Origin: CAWBUW01 sp963792075
GTDB taxonomy: Bacteria; Chloroflexota; Anaerolineae; Anaerolineales; UBA4823
Length of the DNA stretch: 64,000 bases
Direction: 5' to 3'
NCBI GenBank assembly: GCA_963792075.1
Contig: CAWBUW010000002.1
Span: forward strand, 372,001-436,000
The notes under the pieces are model-generated. The model was not told the DNA's origin. It made no database searches and was given only the letters and a program-made list of their open reading frames with translations. Made by a program: the position numbers and the translations under genes. Position 1 is the first letter of the stretch. Each line of letters starts with the position of its first letter. Below, one piece after another: positions 1 through 8,990 of this stretch.

Positions 1-94
1 TAAAATCTAACCATCTCTTCGACAGCAGAGACCGGCTGCTGTTTGGAGAAGACGGCAAAAGTATATCATATCATAAATCTGCCCAATTCAACCC

Positions 95-1117
95 TCAAGG
101 CAGCGCTTTATTTACCTTTACATTGTCTCGCCGGCTGTGCACCTGGAATGCCAGCATACCCCATAGCAGGGGCATCCAGAATGTGATCCCGCGGTAGGCC
201 ATGGTAATCACCACTGCGTCTTCCAATGGAATGTACATGTTGCTGAGCACCAGGGTCAAGGTGCCTTCAACCACCCCCAGGCCAGCCGGAGTCGGAGAAA
301 CAATCAAGAACAACAAGCTGATGCTCAATCCAGCCACAATCGTTCCAATCGAGATAGGGACATTGAAAGCCAGGAACACACATGTCAAGATGAGCAGAAG
401 CAGGATTTTATTTGAGATAGCCAACAGCGCAGGGACCAGAAGTGTCTGCGGTTTCATGCGCAAATCATGCAGCCCTTCGGCGGCATCATGAGCAAATTGT
501 CTCGCGTTTTCTTCTGCAAGATACGCGCGGTGGATGAAAGGCCGGAACAAACCGTTGACCAGGCGGGTAAGCCAGGCCAGCGCTTGCCCCAGCTCTTGGG
601 CCGAGCGCATCCCGAGCAGGAGTAAAGTACCCAGGATGACGATGGCAAGGAACAATAAGGCTGCGGCAGTAATTTCTACCGTGGTAAGATGGTTGCGCCG
701 GAAGAGCACCAGCAGGCCCACTGCAACAATGCATAGTACGCCAAAATAATCGAACTCAAGGAATAAAGCATTGGCAACAGTTGCCCGGGCAGGCGAGAAA
801 TTTCGTTTGCGCGCTTCGGCAATCATCAAAGCGATGCTGCTCACGCCGACGCTGGGCGCAACCACGGTCATAAAAAACATGCTGGCAGTCAGGGGGAGCA
901 GTACGCTGATTTTTTCTTCGATGCCAAACGCGCGGAATATCGTCTGGTAGCTGGCACTTACATTGATCATCCAAAGAAACAGCAAGACGATCGCTATCGA
1001 GACGAATCGCCAATCGCCGCCTCGTAAGGTAGCCACAATCGTCTCAACTTCGCTCAAGCGGCCGATCAGGAAAAGAATACTTCCCAGCAAGATGAGAGCC
1101 GCAATGAATTTACGCAT
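95..1117 (-). CDS. Flippase-like integral membrane protein (LPG synthase TM / UPF0104 family)
   Basis: A 340-residue, almost wholly hydrophobic protein with about eight or nine predicted membrane spans, matching the flippase-like domain found in the N-terminal half of MprF and in many stand-alone bacterial proteins (Pfam LPG_synthase_TM). Family-typical motifs are the PTPAGLGVVEGTL segment near residue 276 and a late YRGITFW. It lacks the soluble aminoacyl-transferase domain of MprF, so lipid lysinylation is not expected; lipid flipping or export is the usual guess for such proteins, and the substrate is unknown. It lies downstream of the zinc peptidase and S41 protease on the same strand but is separated from them by a 91-bp palindromic insertion. 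A TATAAT box lies about 25 nt before its ATG. Family assignment is good, function is inferred. Confidence 0.75.
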   Translation of the reverse strand: MRKFIAALILLGSILFLIGRLSEVETIVATLRGGDWRFVSIAIVLLFLWMINVSASYQTIFRAFGIEEKISVLLPLTASMFFMTVVAPSVGVSSIALMIAEARKRNFSPARATVANALFLEFDYFGVLCIVAVGLLVLFRRNHLTTVEITAAALLFLAIVILGTLLLLGMRSAQELGQALAWLTRLVNGLFRPFIHRAYLAEENARQFAHDAAEGLHDLRMKPQTLLVPALLAISNKILLLLILTCVFLAFNVPISIGTIVAGLSISLLFLIVSPTPAGLGVVEGTLTLVLSNMYIPLEDAVVITMAYRGITFWMPLLWGMLAFQVHSRRDNVKVNKALP

Positions 1118-1179
1118 AGGGTTTTTGAACCATTCTGCGTGAATTATAAGCTAGATTGATGATTTTAGAACTAATTCAA

Positions 1180-1286
1180 AGTCTAACGGGAGCACTAAAA
1201 GGTTGTTAGGGGGTTGTGTGCGGGCGGCGTAAGCCGCCCGCACACAACCCCCTTTTACAACAATTTTTGAGTGCTCCCAGTCTAAC
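1180..1286. mobile_element. 91-bp palindromic MITE-like element with 8-bp target duplication
   Basis: The element spans 1188-1278. It starts GGGAGCACT and ends AGTGCTCCC, and folds into one long hairpin whose inner arms (GGGGGTTGTGTGCGGGCGGC and complement) are perfect around a GTAA loop. It is flanked by an exact direct repeat AGTCTAAC at 1180-1187 and 1279-1286. The right copy contains the TAG stop of the zinc peptidase, so the insertion happened at the stop codon and the duplication preserved the frame. No coding capacity. The AAAA and TTTT next to the G/C arms would also let it act as a bidirectional terminator. Confidence 0.7.
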
Positions 1287-1977
1287 TGCGGCGGCGGCCC
1301 ATGCCCATCACGATGCTGACGTAGTAAAGCAGTTGAAATACCGCTGTAGCCAGCGCGGCTACGTAAGTTAGCGCGGCCGCATTGAGAACATTGTTGACAC
1401 CCTGGTGTTCTTCCTCAGTAGAAATCATTCCCGTATCCGTCAGGAGCTGTCGCGCCCGGGCGGATGCATTCAGCTCTACCGGCAGGGTAGCCAAAGAAAA
1501 CACAGCCCCGGCAGAGAAAACCAATACGCCCAACCAGGCCACGCTGACCCACTGGAGGAAGATACCCACAAGGATCAAGATCCAGCCCAACCAGGAGCCA
1601 ATGTTGACCGCTGGCACCATGGCCGCGCGCAAGCGCAGCGGCATATATCCCTCTTGATCCTGCAGAGCATGCCCTAATTCGTGCGCGGCAATGGCTAAAG
1701 ATGCCACGGAATTACCCTGGTAAACGCCTGGTGAAAGGCGCAGCACCTTGTCGCTTGGATCATAATTGTCGGTCAAGTTGCCTGGTATCGCTTCCACGCG
1801 AACCCCTGCCAACCCGCCCATCCGGATCAGCCGTTGAGCAGCCTCTGCGCCACTCATCTGGCTGTGTACCCTTACCTGGCTCCAGCGCCGGTAAGCGGAA
1901 GTGACATACCACTGAGCTACCATCATGAGCAGCATGGCTGGCAGCATAAAGATCAAATAGTTCGAATTGAACAACAT
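1282..1977 (-). CDS. YugP-type membrane zinc metallopeptidase
   Basis: 231 residues with an N-terminal membrane anchor (about residues 6-24), a zinc-binding HELGHALQ motif at residues 99-106 (His99, Glu100 and His103 as ligands and base), and two or three hydrophobic segments after residue 125. This architecture is that of the neutral zinc metallopeptidase family Zn_peptidase_2 (YugP). Substrate is unknown. The start ATG at 1977 has an AAGGA-type ribosome binding site and lies 19 nt after the stop of the S41 protease, so the two proteases probably share a transcript. Its stop codon lies in the target duplication of a palindromic element. The family call is firm and the role unknown. Confidence 0.85.
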   Translation of the reverse strand: MLFNSNYLIFMLPAMLLMMVAQWYVTSAYRRWSQVRVHSQMSGAEAAQRLIRMGGLAGVRVEAIPGNLTDNYDPSDKVLRLSPGVYQGNSVASLAIAAHELGHALQDQEGYMPLRLRAAMVPAVNIGSWLGWILILVGIFLQWVSVAWLGVLVFSAGAVFSLATLPVELNASARARQLLTDTGMISTEEEHQGVNNVLNAAALTYVAALATAVFQLLYYVSIVMGMGRRRS

Positions 1978-1996
1978 TTCGTTCTGTCCTTAGAAG

Positions 1997-3217
1997 TTAC
2001 TTGAAATATCCCAGCGCGGCGTCCAATTGTGGATCGACCTTGTTTTTATAATCTTCCTCGGTCATGTCCACCTTTTTATCCGGTGTCAGGCCGATTCCGT
2101 TGATCAGGCGATCTTTGGGGGTTAACCAATGCGCCACGGTGACGCGGACCGCACCTTGATCGTTCGAAAGGGCCATGACCTGTTGTACACTCCCTTTCCC
2201 ATAGGTGGTCACACCGATTAAAATCCCGCGTCCGCTGTCCTGGATCGCCCCGGCTACGACTTCAGAGGCTGAAGCTGAATACTCATTGACCAGGACCACC
2301 AGGGGGACCTCCGTGGCCATACCACCCTGGATAACCGGACGTGTATTGCGCTTGCCGTCGCCGTACTCTTCTGTCACGACGACACCATCTTTCAAGAATT
2401 CTGATGCAACCGACACGGCTGTATTGAGATAGCCACCTGGATTGTTGCGTAAATCCAGAATCAGGCCGCTTGGTTTTTGGGCCAACAGATCTTCCAAAGT
2501 GGTGCGCAGCTCCGTTTCCGTTTGTTCACCGAAGTTGCTGATCTTGACGTAGGCGATATTTCCATCCAGCATTTTTCCTTCAACGCTTGCGATTTTGATG
2601 GATTCGCGCTGAATTTCAACCGTAAAAGGCTCTTTAACACCTTCGCGCCGGATGGTCAATTTGACCAGGGATCCTTTGGGGCCAAGCACTTTCTGGCGAG
2701 CCACTTCGGGCAGAGTCCCGGTCATATCCACACCGTCGATGGCAATAATCTGATCGCCAGGTAACAAGCCTGCCTTTTCGGCAGGAGAGCCTGGGATCGG
2801 TTCAGAGATGGTCAGGTATTCTCCATCGGTGTTAACATAGGCGCCGATGCCCTCATATTCACCGGATAATTGAGTGTTCCATTCTTTCATCTGTCCCGGA
2901 TCTTGATAGGAGGAGTGCTGGTCTCCCAGCGCTGCAACCATCCCACGGATAGCGCCCTGGACCAGTAAGACATCGTTCACCGGCTGGTCTACGTAGTATT
3001 TGTGTACGATATCCCAGGCTTCCCAGAATGGCGTGAATGCCTCGGAAGTGGTTGTTGTAGAGGTCAATTCGGCTCCGCCGGGAGGGGTGCTGCTGAATTG
3101 TGGCAGACCGGTCAGTGGGTTCATTCTTTGCCCCGCGATGAAACCGGCAGACACAGCACAAGTTAGAAGCACCAGAAGGGTGAGGATTGCAGAAATAGAA
3201 AGCACAACTTTGCGCAT
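1997..3217 (-). CDS. S41 family C-terminal processing peptidase (CtpA-like)
   Basis: 406 residues. An N-terminal signal anchor (about residues 5-27) directs it outside the membrane, followed by a linker, a PDZ domain (about 110-190; EYEGIGAYV, GSPAEKAGLLPGD) and the S41 protease core. The catalytic serine lies in NEYSASASE and the lysine in TYGKGSVQ, the Ser-Lys dyad of tail-specific proteases. Such enzymes trim C termini of exported proteins. Start ATG at 3217 has a good AGGAG 8 nt upstream. It is followed by the zinc peptidase on the same strand, suggesting a small envelope-proteolysis operon. Length and motifs are complete. Confidence 0.9.
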   Translation of the reverse strand: MRKVVLSISAILTLLVLLTCAVSAGFIAGQRMNPLTGLPQFSSTPPGGAELTSTTTTSEAFTPFWEAWDIVHKYYVDQPVNDVLLVQGAIRGMVAALGDQHSSYQDPGQMKEWNTQLSGEYEGIGAYVNTDGEYLTISEPIPGSPAEKAGLLPGDQIIAIDGVDMTGTLPEVARQKVLGPKGSLVKLTIRREGVKEPFTVEIQRESIKIASVEGKMLDGNIAYVKISNFGEQTETELRTTLEDLLAQKPSGLILDLRNNPGGYLNTAVSVASEFLKDGVVVTEEYGDGKRNTRPVIQGGMATEVPLVVLVNEYSASASEVVAGAIQDSGRGILIGVTTYGKGSVQQVMALSNDQGAVRVTVAHWLTPKDRLINGIGLTPDKKVDMTEEDYKNKVDPQLDAALGYFK

Positions 3218-3320
3218 AATTATCTCCTGTCAAGGATAAAGTTATCACATTTGCGTTAGAAGTACATCATAGATTGATAAAGAAAGGTTAAGCGAGTGGA
3301 TTGTCAAAGCTCTTACAAAA

Positions 3321-4130
3321 TTATCTTTGACAGTCTACTAGAAAGTGTTCCAGGTAGCTCTGAAAGGTGGTCGGATCGCTTACTTGTTCCGTATAAGCCA
3401 GGATACTGCGGCCATCTACAGGATAGAGGGGATGGCAGGAGGTGGGCAACGCGCCGCCAGGTGCAAGTACCACTGCGTGGACCAACGGTGCGGTGATATC
3501 GGCCTTGGTAAGTTCAGGGACAATCTCCTCAGTTGTTAGGATTACCTGGTCTGCGGCCATGGCGAGTTCCACGTCAATCGCCTTATTGTCACCCACCTGC
3601 GCATTCCCTTCCGGATCTGCGCGCAGTGTGTGAATCACTGCCACGTGGGGATGGATGGCAGGAAAGGCAACCAGTTCTTCACCGCTGTATGGGTCAAGGA
3701 TGGTGCGCACATCGGGCCGGAGCTGCAGCATGTCTGTACCCAACCAGGCAAAACCGGGCATAAAGCCGATCCCGCTAATGTGGGCGCGCAAACCTGAAGC
3801 GATGCTTAATTCTGATTCTTCGATGATCTCAATCTCCCCATGTCCGGCCTGGTAGGTGAACATGGGGGCCAGGCCGAATATTTCCATACCAAAGTAACAA
3901 GACCGGACGCGTTTCACCATGCCGGAACCAACCAGCAGGTCGCTTTCGATTGCGGCCGTAAAGGCCAGCAGGGTTAAGTCCTTGGGCTGCCCAGACTGGC
4001 GCTGGCGCTTCAGCAAGGCGCGCACAAAAGCCATCGGCCTGCGGTAGAGGGTCATCCCGCCCAGGGCCAGTGTCTGGCCATCCTGTACTCGCGCTGCGGC
4101 GTCTTCGATGGGGATGCGCTTATCCAACAT
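3321..4130 (-). CDS. CoA-transferase family I, subunit A
   Basis: 269 residues resembling the alpha subunit of two-subunit CoA transferases (glutaconate, 3-oxoacid or acyl types): it opens with a KRIPIEDAAARVQDGQTLAL segment and has the glycine-rich GGMTLYRRPMAF loop, then SGIGFMPGF and the conserved AIHPHVAVIH. These enzymes swap CoA between carboxylic acids. The beta subunit carries the catalytic glutamate and normally sits directly beside the alpha gene; none is present here, the neighbours being a HAD hydrolase and the S41 protease. Start ATG at 4130 has GGAGG upstream. The substrate cannot be read from the sequence. Confidence 0.8.
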   Translation of the reverse strand: MLDKRIPIEDAAARVQDGQTLALGGMTLYRRPMAFVRALLKRQRQSGQPKDLTLLAFTAAIESDLLVGSGMVKRVRSCYFGMEIFGLAPMFTYQAGHGEIEIIEESELSIASGLRAHISGIGFMPGFAWLGTDMLQLRPDVRTILDPYSGEELVAFPAIHPHVAVIHTLRADPEGNAQVGDNKAIDVELAMAADQVILTTEEIVPELTKADITAPLVHAVVLAPGGALPTSCHPLYPVDGRSILAYTEQVSDPTTFQSYLEHFLVDCQR

Positions 4131-4184
4131 AGAATTCCTCCGGGGGGGCGGTCAGGCAGGATTGGGCAGGGGCAAGATGGGAGC

Positions 4185-4847
4185 TCACTTGCCTCCCCAT
4201 AATTCAGGCATAATCTTGCGCAAATCGAGCAGGTTGGGGATCGTGTAATGGGGCGTGCTGCCGTTTGTATTGGCTGCGGCCGGGTCTGGATTCACCAGGA
4301 TTGTGGTCAAACCCAATTTCTTCGCGGGCAGCAGGTTCCGCAGGGCATCATCCAGGATGATGCAGTTCTTGGGATCGGTTTCACCTGCGATTTGGATGGC
4401 CTGGAGATACACATCGGGTGCAGGTTTGTTCGAGAAGTGCATGGCGCGTACATCGATGATCCCCTGGAAACAACCTTCCAGTTCCAGCACCTTCAACACC
4501 CGCTGCGCATGGGCATCGTCAGCGTTTGTGAAGACCCATTTCTTCTGGGGCAGGCTGAACAGCATCCGGCGAAGTTCTGGATTGGGTTGGATAAAATCGG
4601 CCAGGGGTAAATTGTGAACGAAATGCAGGTAATCTTCAGCATCCACCTGGTAATAATGTTGCAGCCCGCGCAGTGTCGTGCCGAAACTCTCCAGGTAGTG
4701 CTGGCGCAAGGGGTCGATTTGTTCCGCCGGGATGCCTAATCTCTCTTGCATGTACGCGGTCATGCGCTGGCGGATGGCTTCCCAAAGCCCGGTTGTGGGA
4801 GGGTAGAGGGTATCATCCAGGTCAAAGAAGAGCGTTGTGTAAGGCAT
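4185..4847 (-). CDS. HAD-superfamily hydrolase, pyrimidine 5'-nucleotidase type
   Basis: 220 residues from the ATG at 4847. The nucleophile motif is FFDLDDTLYPP, followed by an alpha-helical cap (AIRQRMTAYMQERLG), motif II in VFTNADDAHA and motif IV in IILDDALRNL. This pattern matches HAD subfamily IA phosphatases related to yeast Sdt1/Phm8 pyrimidine nucleotidases. A longer upstream reading exists but would run into the palindrome and lacks family similarity, so the DLDDT-proximal start is preferred. A TATAAT box ends 6 nt before this ATG, suggesting a leaderless transcript. It is divergent from mutL. Phosphatase activity is likely and the substrate is inferred. Confidence 0.82.
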   Translation of the reverse strand: MPYTTLFFDLDDTLYPPTTGLWEAIRQRMTAYMQERLGIPAEQIDPLRQHYLESFGTTLRGLQHYYQVDAEDYLHFVHNLPLADFIQPNPELRRMLFSLPQKKWVFTNADDAHAQRVLKVLELEGCFQGIIDVRAMHFSNKPAPDVYLQAIQIAGETDPKNCIILDDALRNLLPAKKLGLTTILVNPDPAAANTNGSTPHYTIPNLLDLRKIMPELWGGK

Positions 4848-4853
4848 GCAGGT

Positions 4854-4859
4854 ATTATA
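4854..4859 (-). promoter_or_regulatory. -10 box TATAAT for the HAD gene (leaderless start)
   Basis: TATAAT on the minus strand ends 6 nt before the ATG at 4847, so transcription would begin at or next to the start codon. There is no Shine-Dalgarno in between and no clear -35 box. Confidence 0.5.
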
Positions 4860-4918
4860 AGGCATCCAGGGCGATTGCATCTGCCCATTTTGGCAGCCGC
4901 AATTCCCAGAAACAGGGG

Positions 4919-4962
4919 GTTGGGGGGCGTGGTGGAGTAAAACCCCACCACACCCCCCCAAC
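4919..4962. repeat. Intergenic palindrome between HAD gene and mutL
   Basis: GTTGGGGGGCGTGGTGG and its near-complement are separated by a short A-rich loop, between two divergent promoters. It resembles the other stem-variable hairpins of this window but has a longer loop. Confidence 0.6.
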
Positions 4963-4989
4963 AGCTCCCTTAAGATCAAGGTTTGCTTT

Positions 4990-4995
4990 TATAAT
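4990..4995 (+). promoter_or_regulatory. -10 box TATAAT for mutL (leaderless start)
   Basis: TATAAT ends 6 nt before the mutL ATG at 5002. No ribosome binding site is present, which fits a leaderless mRNA. A matching -35 box is not obvious. Confidence 0.5.
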
Positions 4996-5001
4996 AGCCT
5001 T

Positions 5002-6804
5002 ATGTCAATTCACCTTCTTCCTCCTGAAATCGCCTCGCAAATTGCTGCGGGCGAAGTTGTTGAACGCCCAGCCTCGGTGGTAAAAGAGCTGCTTGAAAAT
5101 GCCCTGGATGCCGGGGCGACCAATATCCACATCCAGATCGAAGGCGGCGGCCAGCGCCTGGTGGAAGTTGCCGATAATGGCGCCGGGATTCCTGCCGATG
5201 AGATTGTGTTGGCTACCGCCCGGCATGCGACCAGTAAGCTGGTGACCGCTGAGGATCTATTTAACATCCGTACGCTGGGATTCCGGGGAGAGGCGTTGGC
5301 CTCGATTGGCTCGGTCTCTCGTTTTACCATCACTTCCCGCCCTGCCGATGCCGCCGCGGCCATGCGGCTGCGTGTGGAAGGTGGGTCCGTTGGAATCCCG
5401 GAACCGGTTGGAGCACCCCTGGGAACGGTCGTGCGTGTGGAAGACCTGTTTTATAACGTGCCGGCGCGCCTGAAATTCATGAAAACCGAAGCCACCGAAC
5501 GCCGCCAGATCGATACCCTGGTAACACAGTATGCACTGGCTTATGCGCATGTGCGTTTCCAATTACAGCAGGAAGGCCGTGTTTCACTGCAAACGACAGG
5601 CAACAGCAAGCGACGGGAAGTCCTGGCAGCCTTGTATGGGGTGGATGTGGCCCGGGGCATGTTGGAAGTGCTGGCAGAAGAGGATGGCTTGCAGGTAACA
5701 GGTTTTACCAGCCCGACCAGCCTGACACGTTCGAACCGGCGTGAGATCACTTTTTTCATCAACGGGCGGCCGGTGCAGGACTTAGCCCTCACGACCGCAG
5801 TCTTGCAGGCTTACCATACGCTGCTCATGGTGGGGCGTTTCCCTCTGGGCACGCTGTTCCTGGAGTTAGACCCGGCTGCGGTAGACGTCAATGTGCATCC
5901 GACGAAAGCTGAGGTGCGCTTCCGGGATTCCAGCCGTATCTTTAGCGGTGTTCAGCGCGCTGTCCGGCGCGCACTCCTGGCGCATACGCCGGTGCCTGAA
6001 ATGGAAAGCACCCAGTTGCGTTGGTCTCCTACGCCGACCTGGCAGGGCCAGCCGCAGAAGGTGGACCTGGCCTGGGAAATGGCTCGGGCGGGTGAGCCTG
6101 CCGCGGAATCAGAAGGGGAGACGGGTGCTCCTCCGGCTGCCTGGGGAGGGGAAAGCGGTACGGCGGGTGCGCACGTAGAACAACCCGGCGTCCCCTCCAG
6201 GCTCGGGGTGCCGCTGCTCCGCCTGGTGGGACAGGTGGCTTCAACCTACCTGGTCGCCGAAGGACCGGATGGTTTATACCTGATCGACCAACACGCTGCT
6301 CACGAGCGGGTGCTTTTTGAGCGTTTCATGGCTCAACGCCAGGCCGCGGGCGCAGACGGGGCGCTCCCCGCGCAGATTTTGCTCCAGCCTGCAACGGTTA
6401 ACCTGCCTGCCGCGAGTGCGCGCCTGTTGGAAAGCCAGTTGCCTGTCCTGAAATCGTTGGGTTTTCAAGTAGAAGCGTTCGGACCCGGCACATTCCTGGT
6501 CCGGGCTATCCCTGTGCTGCTTTCCGGAATGGATCCCGCGGCAGCGCTGCGAGTATTGGTAGAAGATTTCGAAGAGGATGAGACACCGCTGCAGGCGGAA
6601 TTGGAAAGCCGGGTGATTGCCCGGGTGTGTAAGCGCGCCGCGGTAAAGGCCGGGCAAACTTTATCGAATGAGGAACAGCGGTCTCTATTGACTGAACTGG
6701 AGGCTACTTCTTCCCCACGCACTTGCCCGCACGGACGCCCTACGATGATTCATCTGGCGGTTGATGTTCTGGAGCGCCAGTTTGGGCGTAAAGGAGCACG
6801 TTAA
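5002..6804 (+). CDS. mutL: DNA mismatch repair protein MutL
   Basis: 600 residues. The N-terminal GHKL ATPase has all motifs: ELLENALDAGAT, DNGAGI, ATARHATSK and GFRGEALASIG. The transducer domain follows, with NVHPTKAEVRF near residue 300, then a Pro/Gly-rich linker (about 330-410) and the C-terminal dimerisation domain. The latter holds DQHAAHERVLFE, which fits the DQHA(X)2E(X)4E metal-binding motif of nicking MutL proteins, and a terminal CPHGRPT. It is therefore predicted to be the endonuclease type used where MutH is absent. MutL couples MutS mismatch recognition to strand incision. Its stop overlaps the next gene's start (TAATG), so both are co-translated. Confidence 0.95.
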   Translation: MSIHLLPPEIASQIAAGEVVERPASVVKELLENALDAGATNIHIQIEGGGQRLVEVADNGAGIPADEIVLATARHATSKLVTAEDLFNIRTLGFRGEALASIGSVSRFTITSRPADAAAAMRLRVEGGSVGIPEPVGAPLGTVVRVEDLFYNVPARLKFMKTEATERRQIDTLVTQYALAYAHVRFQLQQEGRVSLQTTGNSKRREVLAALYGVDVARGMLEVLAEEDGLQVTGFTSPTSLTRSNRREITFFINGRPVQDLALTTAVLQAYHTLLMVGRFPLGTLFLELDPAAVDVNVHPTKAEVRFRDSSRIFSGVQRAVRRALLAHTPVPEMESTQLRWSPTPTWQGQPQKVDLAWEMARAGEPAAESEGETGAPPAAWGGESGTAGAHVEQPGVPSRLGVPLLRLVGQVASTYLVAEGPDGLYLIDQHAAHERVLFERFMAQRQAAGADGALPAQILLQPATVNLPAASARLLESQLPVLKSLGFQVEAFGPGTFLVRAIPVLLSGMDPAAALRVLVEDFEEDETPLQAELESRVIARVCKRAAVKAGQTLSNEEQRSLLTELEATSSPRTCPHGRPTMIHLAVDVLERQFGRKGAR

Positions 6805-7784
6805 TGCCCACGATGCAGGGGTTATGGCTTGAGAATAGAAAGTTGAGCTTACGCTCAGACTTACCCGTCCCTGAACCGGCCGCGGATGAGGCCCTGCTAA
6901 AAGTACGCCTGGCAGGGATTTGCGGGACCGACCTGGAAATGATCCAGGGGTATTATCCTTTTAGCGGGGTGTTGGGTCACGAATTTGTGGCGGAGGTGGT
7001 GGAGACTGGCAGCCCAGATGACGCCGCGGAATGGATCGGGCAACGGGTTGTGGGTGAGATCAACCTGGTGTGTGGGGAGTGCTCACCCTGTCGCCATGGG
7101 CGCAGCACACATTGTGAGCAGCGGACTACGTTGGGAATCTTCAATCGTCCTGGAGTTTTTGCTGAATACGTGACGCTGCCCATCCGCAACCTGTACCGCG
7201 TTCCGGAGCTTATCTCGGATGAGGTGGCCGCGTTGACCGAGCCGTTCGCGGCTGCGTTAGAGATATTGCAGCAAATCCAGGTCCATCCGGAAGACCGGGT
7301 CTTGCTGATTGGGGCCGGCCGGTTGGGTCAAATGATTGCACAGGCGCTGGCACTCACGGGATGCGATTTGTGCGTGATCGTACGCCGTGCCTCGCAGGCA
7401 GACCTGCTCCTCAAGCGTGGGATCCGGACGGCGCGGGCAGAAGAAATCTCACCTCGAAGTATGGATGTTGTTGTCGAGGCGACAGGCTCTCCTGATGGGT
7501 TCGAGCTGGCCCGCCAGGTAGTGCGCTCGCGCGGGACCATCGTATTGAAGAGCACTTACCATGGGAAGATCCAGGCAGATTTCTCCGAATTGGTTGTGCA
7601 GGAAATTACATTGATCGGTTCACGCTGCGGGCCCTTTGAGCCGGCACTGCGCCTCCTGGCCAGCGGGCGGGTGGATCTCAAGCCATTGGTAGCTGGCCGT
7701 TTTCCCCTGGCGCAAGGCCTGGATGCCTTTGCCAGGGCAGCGACCCCGGGCGTGTTGAAGATCCTTTTAGAGGTATCATCGTAA
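6804..7784 (+). CDS. Zinc-binding medium-chain dehydrogenase
   Basis: 326 residues of the alcohol/polyol dehydrogenase (MDR) family. Catalytic-zinc region: GICGTDLEM and GHEFVAEVVE. Structural-zinc cysteines occur in CGECSPCRHGRSTHC. The Rossmann motif is GAGRLGQMIAQ around residue 170. Such enzymes oxidise alcohols or sugars with NAD(P); the alcohol is not identifiable. The start codon shares one base with the mutL stop (TAATG), which is tight coupling to an unrelated repair gene. It faces the GAF histidine kinase and the two coding regions overlap by 9 bp at their 3' ends. Confidence 0.85.
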   Translation: MPTMQGLWLENRKLSLRSDLPVPEPAADEALLKVRLAGICGTDLEMIQGYYPFSGVLGHEFVAEVVETGSPDDAAEWIGQRVVGEINLVCGECSPCRHGRSTHCEQRTTLGIFNRPGVFAEYVTLPIRNLYRVPELISDEVAALTEPFAAALEILQQIQVHPEDRVLLIGAGRLGQMIAQALALTGCDLCVIVRRASQADLLLKRGIRTARAEEISPRSMDVVVEATGSPDGFELARQVVRSRGTIVLKSTYHGKIQADFSELVVQEITLIGSRCGPFEPALRLLASGRVDLKPLVAGRFPLAQGLDAFARAATPGVLKILLEVSS

Positions 7785-8990
7785 CTTCTCAATAACTTGG
7801 GGGTGATGGGCGGGCAGGTTAACCGTAAAGGTCGTTCCTGTACCGACTTTACTGGTTATCAGGATGTTTCCCCCGTGCATCTCGACAATCCGTTTGCAGA
7901 TTGAAAGACCCAGCCCGGTACCTGGCGCAAGTTTTTCAGTGCCAGGTACACGATAAAACTTTTCGAACATGCGCTGCAGGTTCTCGGCTGAAATGCCGGG
8001 TCCGGAATCGGTTACGGTGATGGCGATTTGTTCAGGTTGGCTCTCGCAGCCTACGACCACACTGCCCCCTGGGAAGTTATATTTGACCGCATTACTGAGC
8101 AAGTTAAGCATCACTTGCTTGATCTTATCGATATCCGCGAGGATGGGGGGAATTTCCTGGGGGGCTTCCAATCTCAAGGAGATGTTGCGTTCAGCGGCGC
8201 GTGAGCGCATCATTTCTATGCTGTCTTCAAGCAAGGTCCGGATGTCACATGATTCTGATTGAAAGCGAGCTCGCCCAGATTCCAACTTGGAGAGATCGAG
8301 AAAGGCCGTGGTCAGCTCGGACAGGCGCTCAATCTCCGAACCTACCATGGCGATGATTTTTTGACGTTGTTCTTCTGCCAAATCTGAACGGTTAAGCAAA
8401 TGGACCGCAGTGTTCAATGAAGCCATCGGGGTCCTTAGTTCGTGGATCAACTCAGCAATCTGGTCGGATTGCTGGAACAAGCGAGTATTTTCGATTGCAA
8501 TCGCTGCCTGGGCGCCAAGGGCCATCAGCAAATCCTGGTCCTCCTGGGTAAAGTCCCCGTCTAGCTTGTTGATTGCCTCCAGGGCGCCGATCACTTTGTC
8601 TTTGGCGATCAGCGGGACCCCCACCATAGAACCTGTAGGCATGTTCATCGCTTCTCCAACCTGTCCAAAATGCCGCTGGTCTTTCTGAGCATCTGAAATG
8701 ATGATCGGTTGCCGGTTCGTTACCATCCAACCTGCAATCGAAGAGTCCACCGGGACACTGATCCCACGCAGCAGGGGATTATCCATATTCGTGGCGATCT
8801 CGAAACGGAGCTCGTGCTTGACAGCATCGTATAATAAGATGGAAGCTGCCTGGGCGGAGCACATATCGGCAGCCGCGCCCACGATGCGAGACAGGAGCTC
8901 GTTCAGGTCCAGAGTCGAAGTCAGATCATTGGAGATTTCCAGCAGCCGCTGGTAGCGGGTGATTTTAACGAGTGGGTCGGATTTGGTCAT
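7776..8990 (-). CDS. GAF-domain sensor histidine kinase
   Basis: 404 residues from the ATG at 8990. A GAF domain (about residues 30-170) is followed by HisKA with the phospho-acceptor in IAELIHELRTPMASL and HATPase_c with NLLSNAVKYN, DSGPGISAENL and GTGLGLSICKR. There are no membrane spans, so it is a cytosolic sensor of a small ligand or redox state. The start was chosen because the family similarity begins there. It overlaps the sirtuin stop by 26 bp, so it is probably translated from the same message as the sirtuin and the response regulator-TadZ gene upstream, its likely partner. Confidence 0.9.
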   Translation of the reverse strand: MTKSDPLVKITRYQRLLEISNDLTSTLDLNELLSRIVGAAADMCSAQAASILLYDAVKHELRFEIATNMDNPLLRGISVPVDSSIAGWMVTNRQPIIISDAQKDQRHFGQVGEAMNMPTGSMVGVPLIAKDKVIGALEAINKLDGDFTQEDQDLLMALGAQAAIAIENTRLFQQSDQIAELIHELRTPMASLNTAVHLLNRSDLAEEQRQKIIAMVGSEIERLSELTTAFLDLSKLESGRARFQSESCDIRTLLEDSIEMMRSRAAERNISLRLEAPQEIPPILADIDKIKQVMLNLLSNAVKYNFPGGSVVVGCESQPEQIAITVTDSGPGISAENLQRMFEKFYRVPGTEKLAPGTGLGLSICKRIVEMHGGNILITSKVGTGTTFTVNLPAHHPQVIEKLR

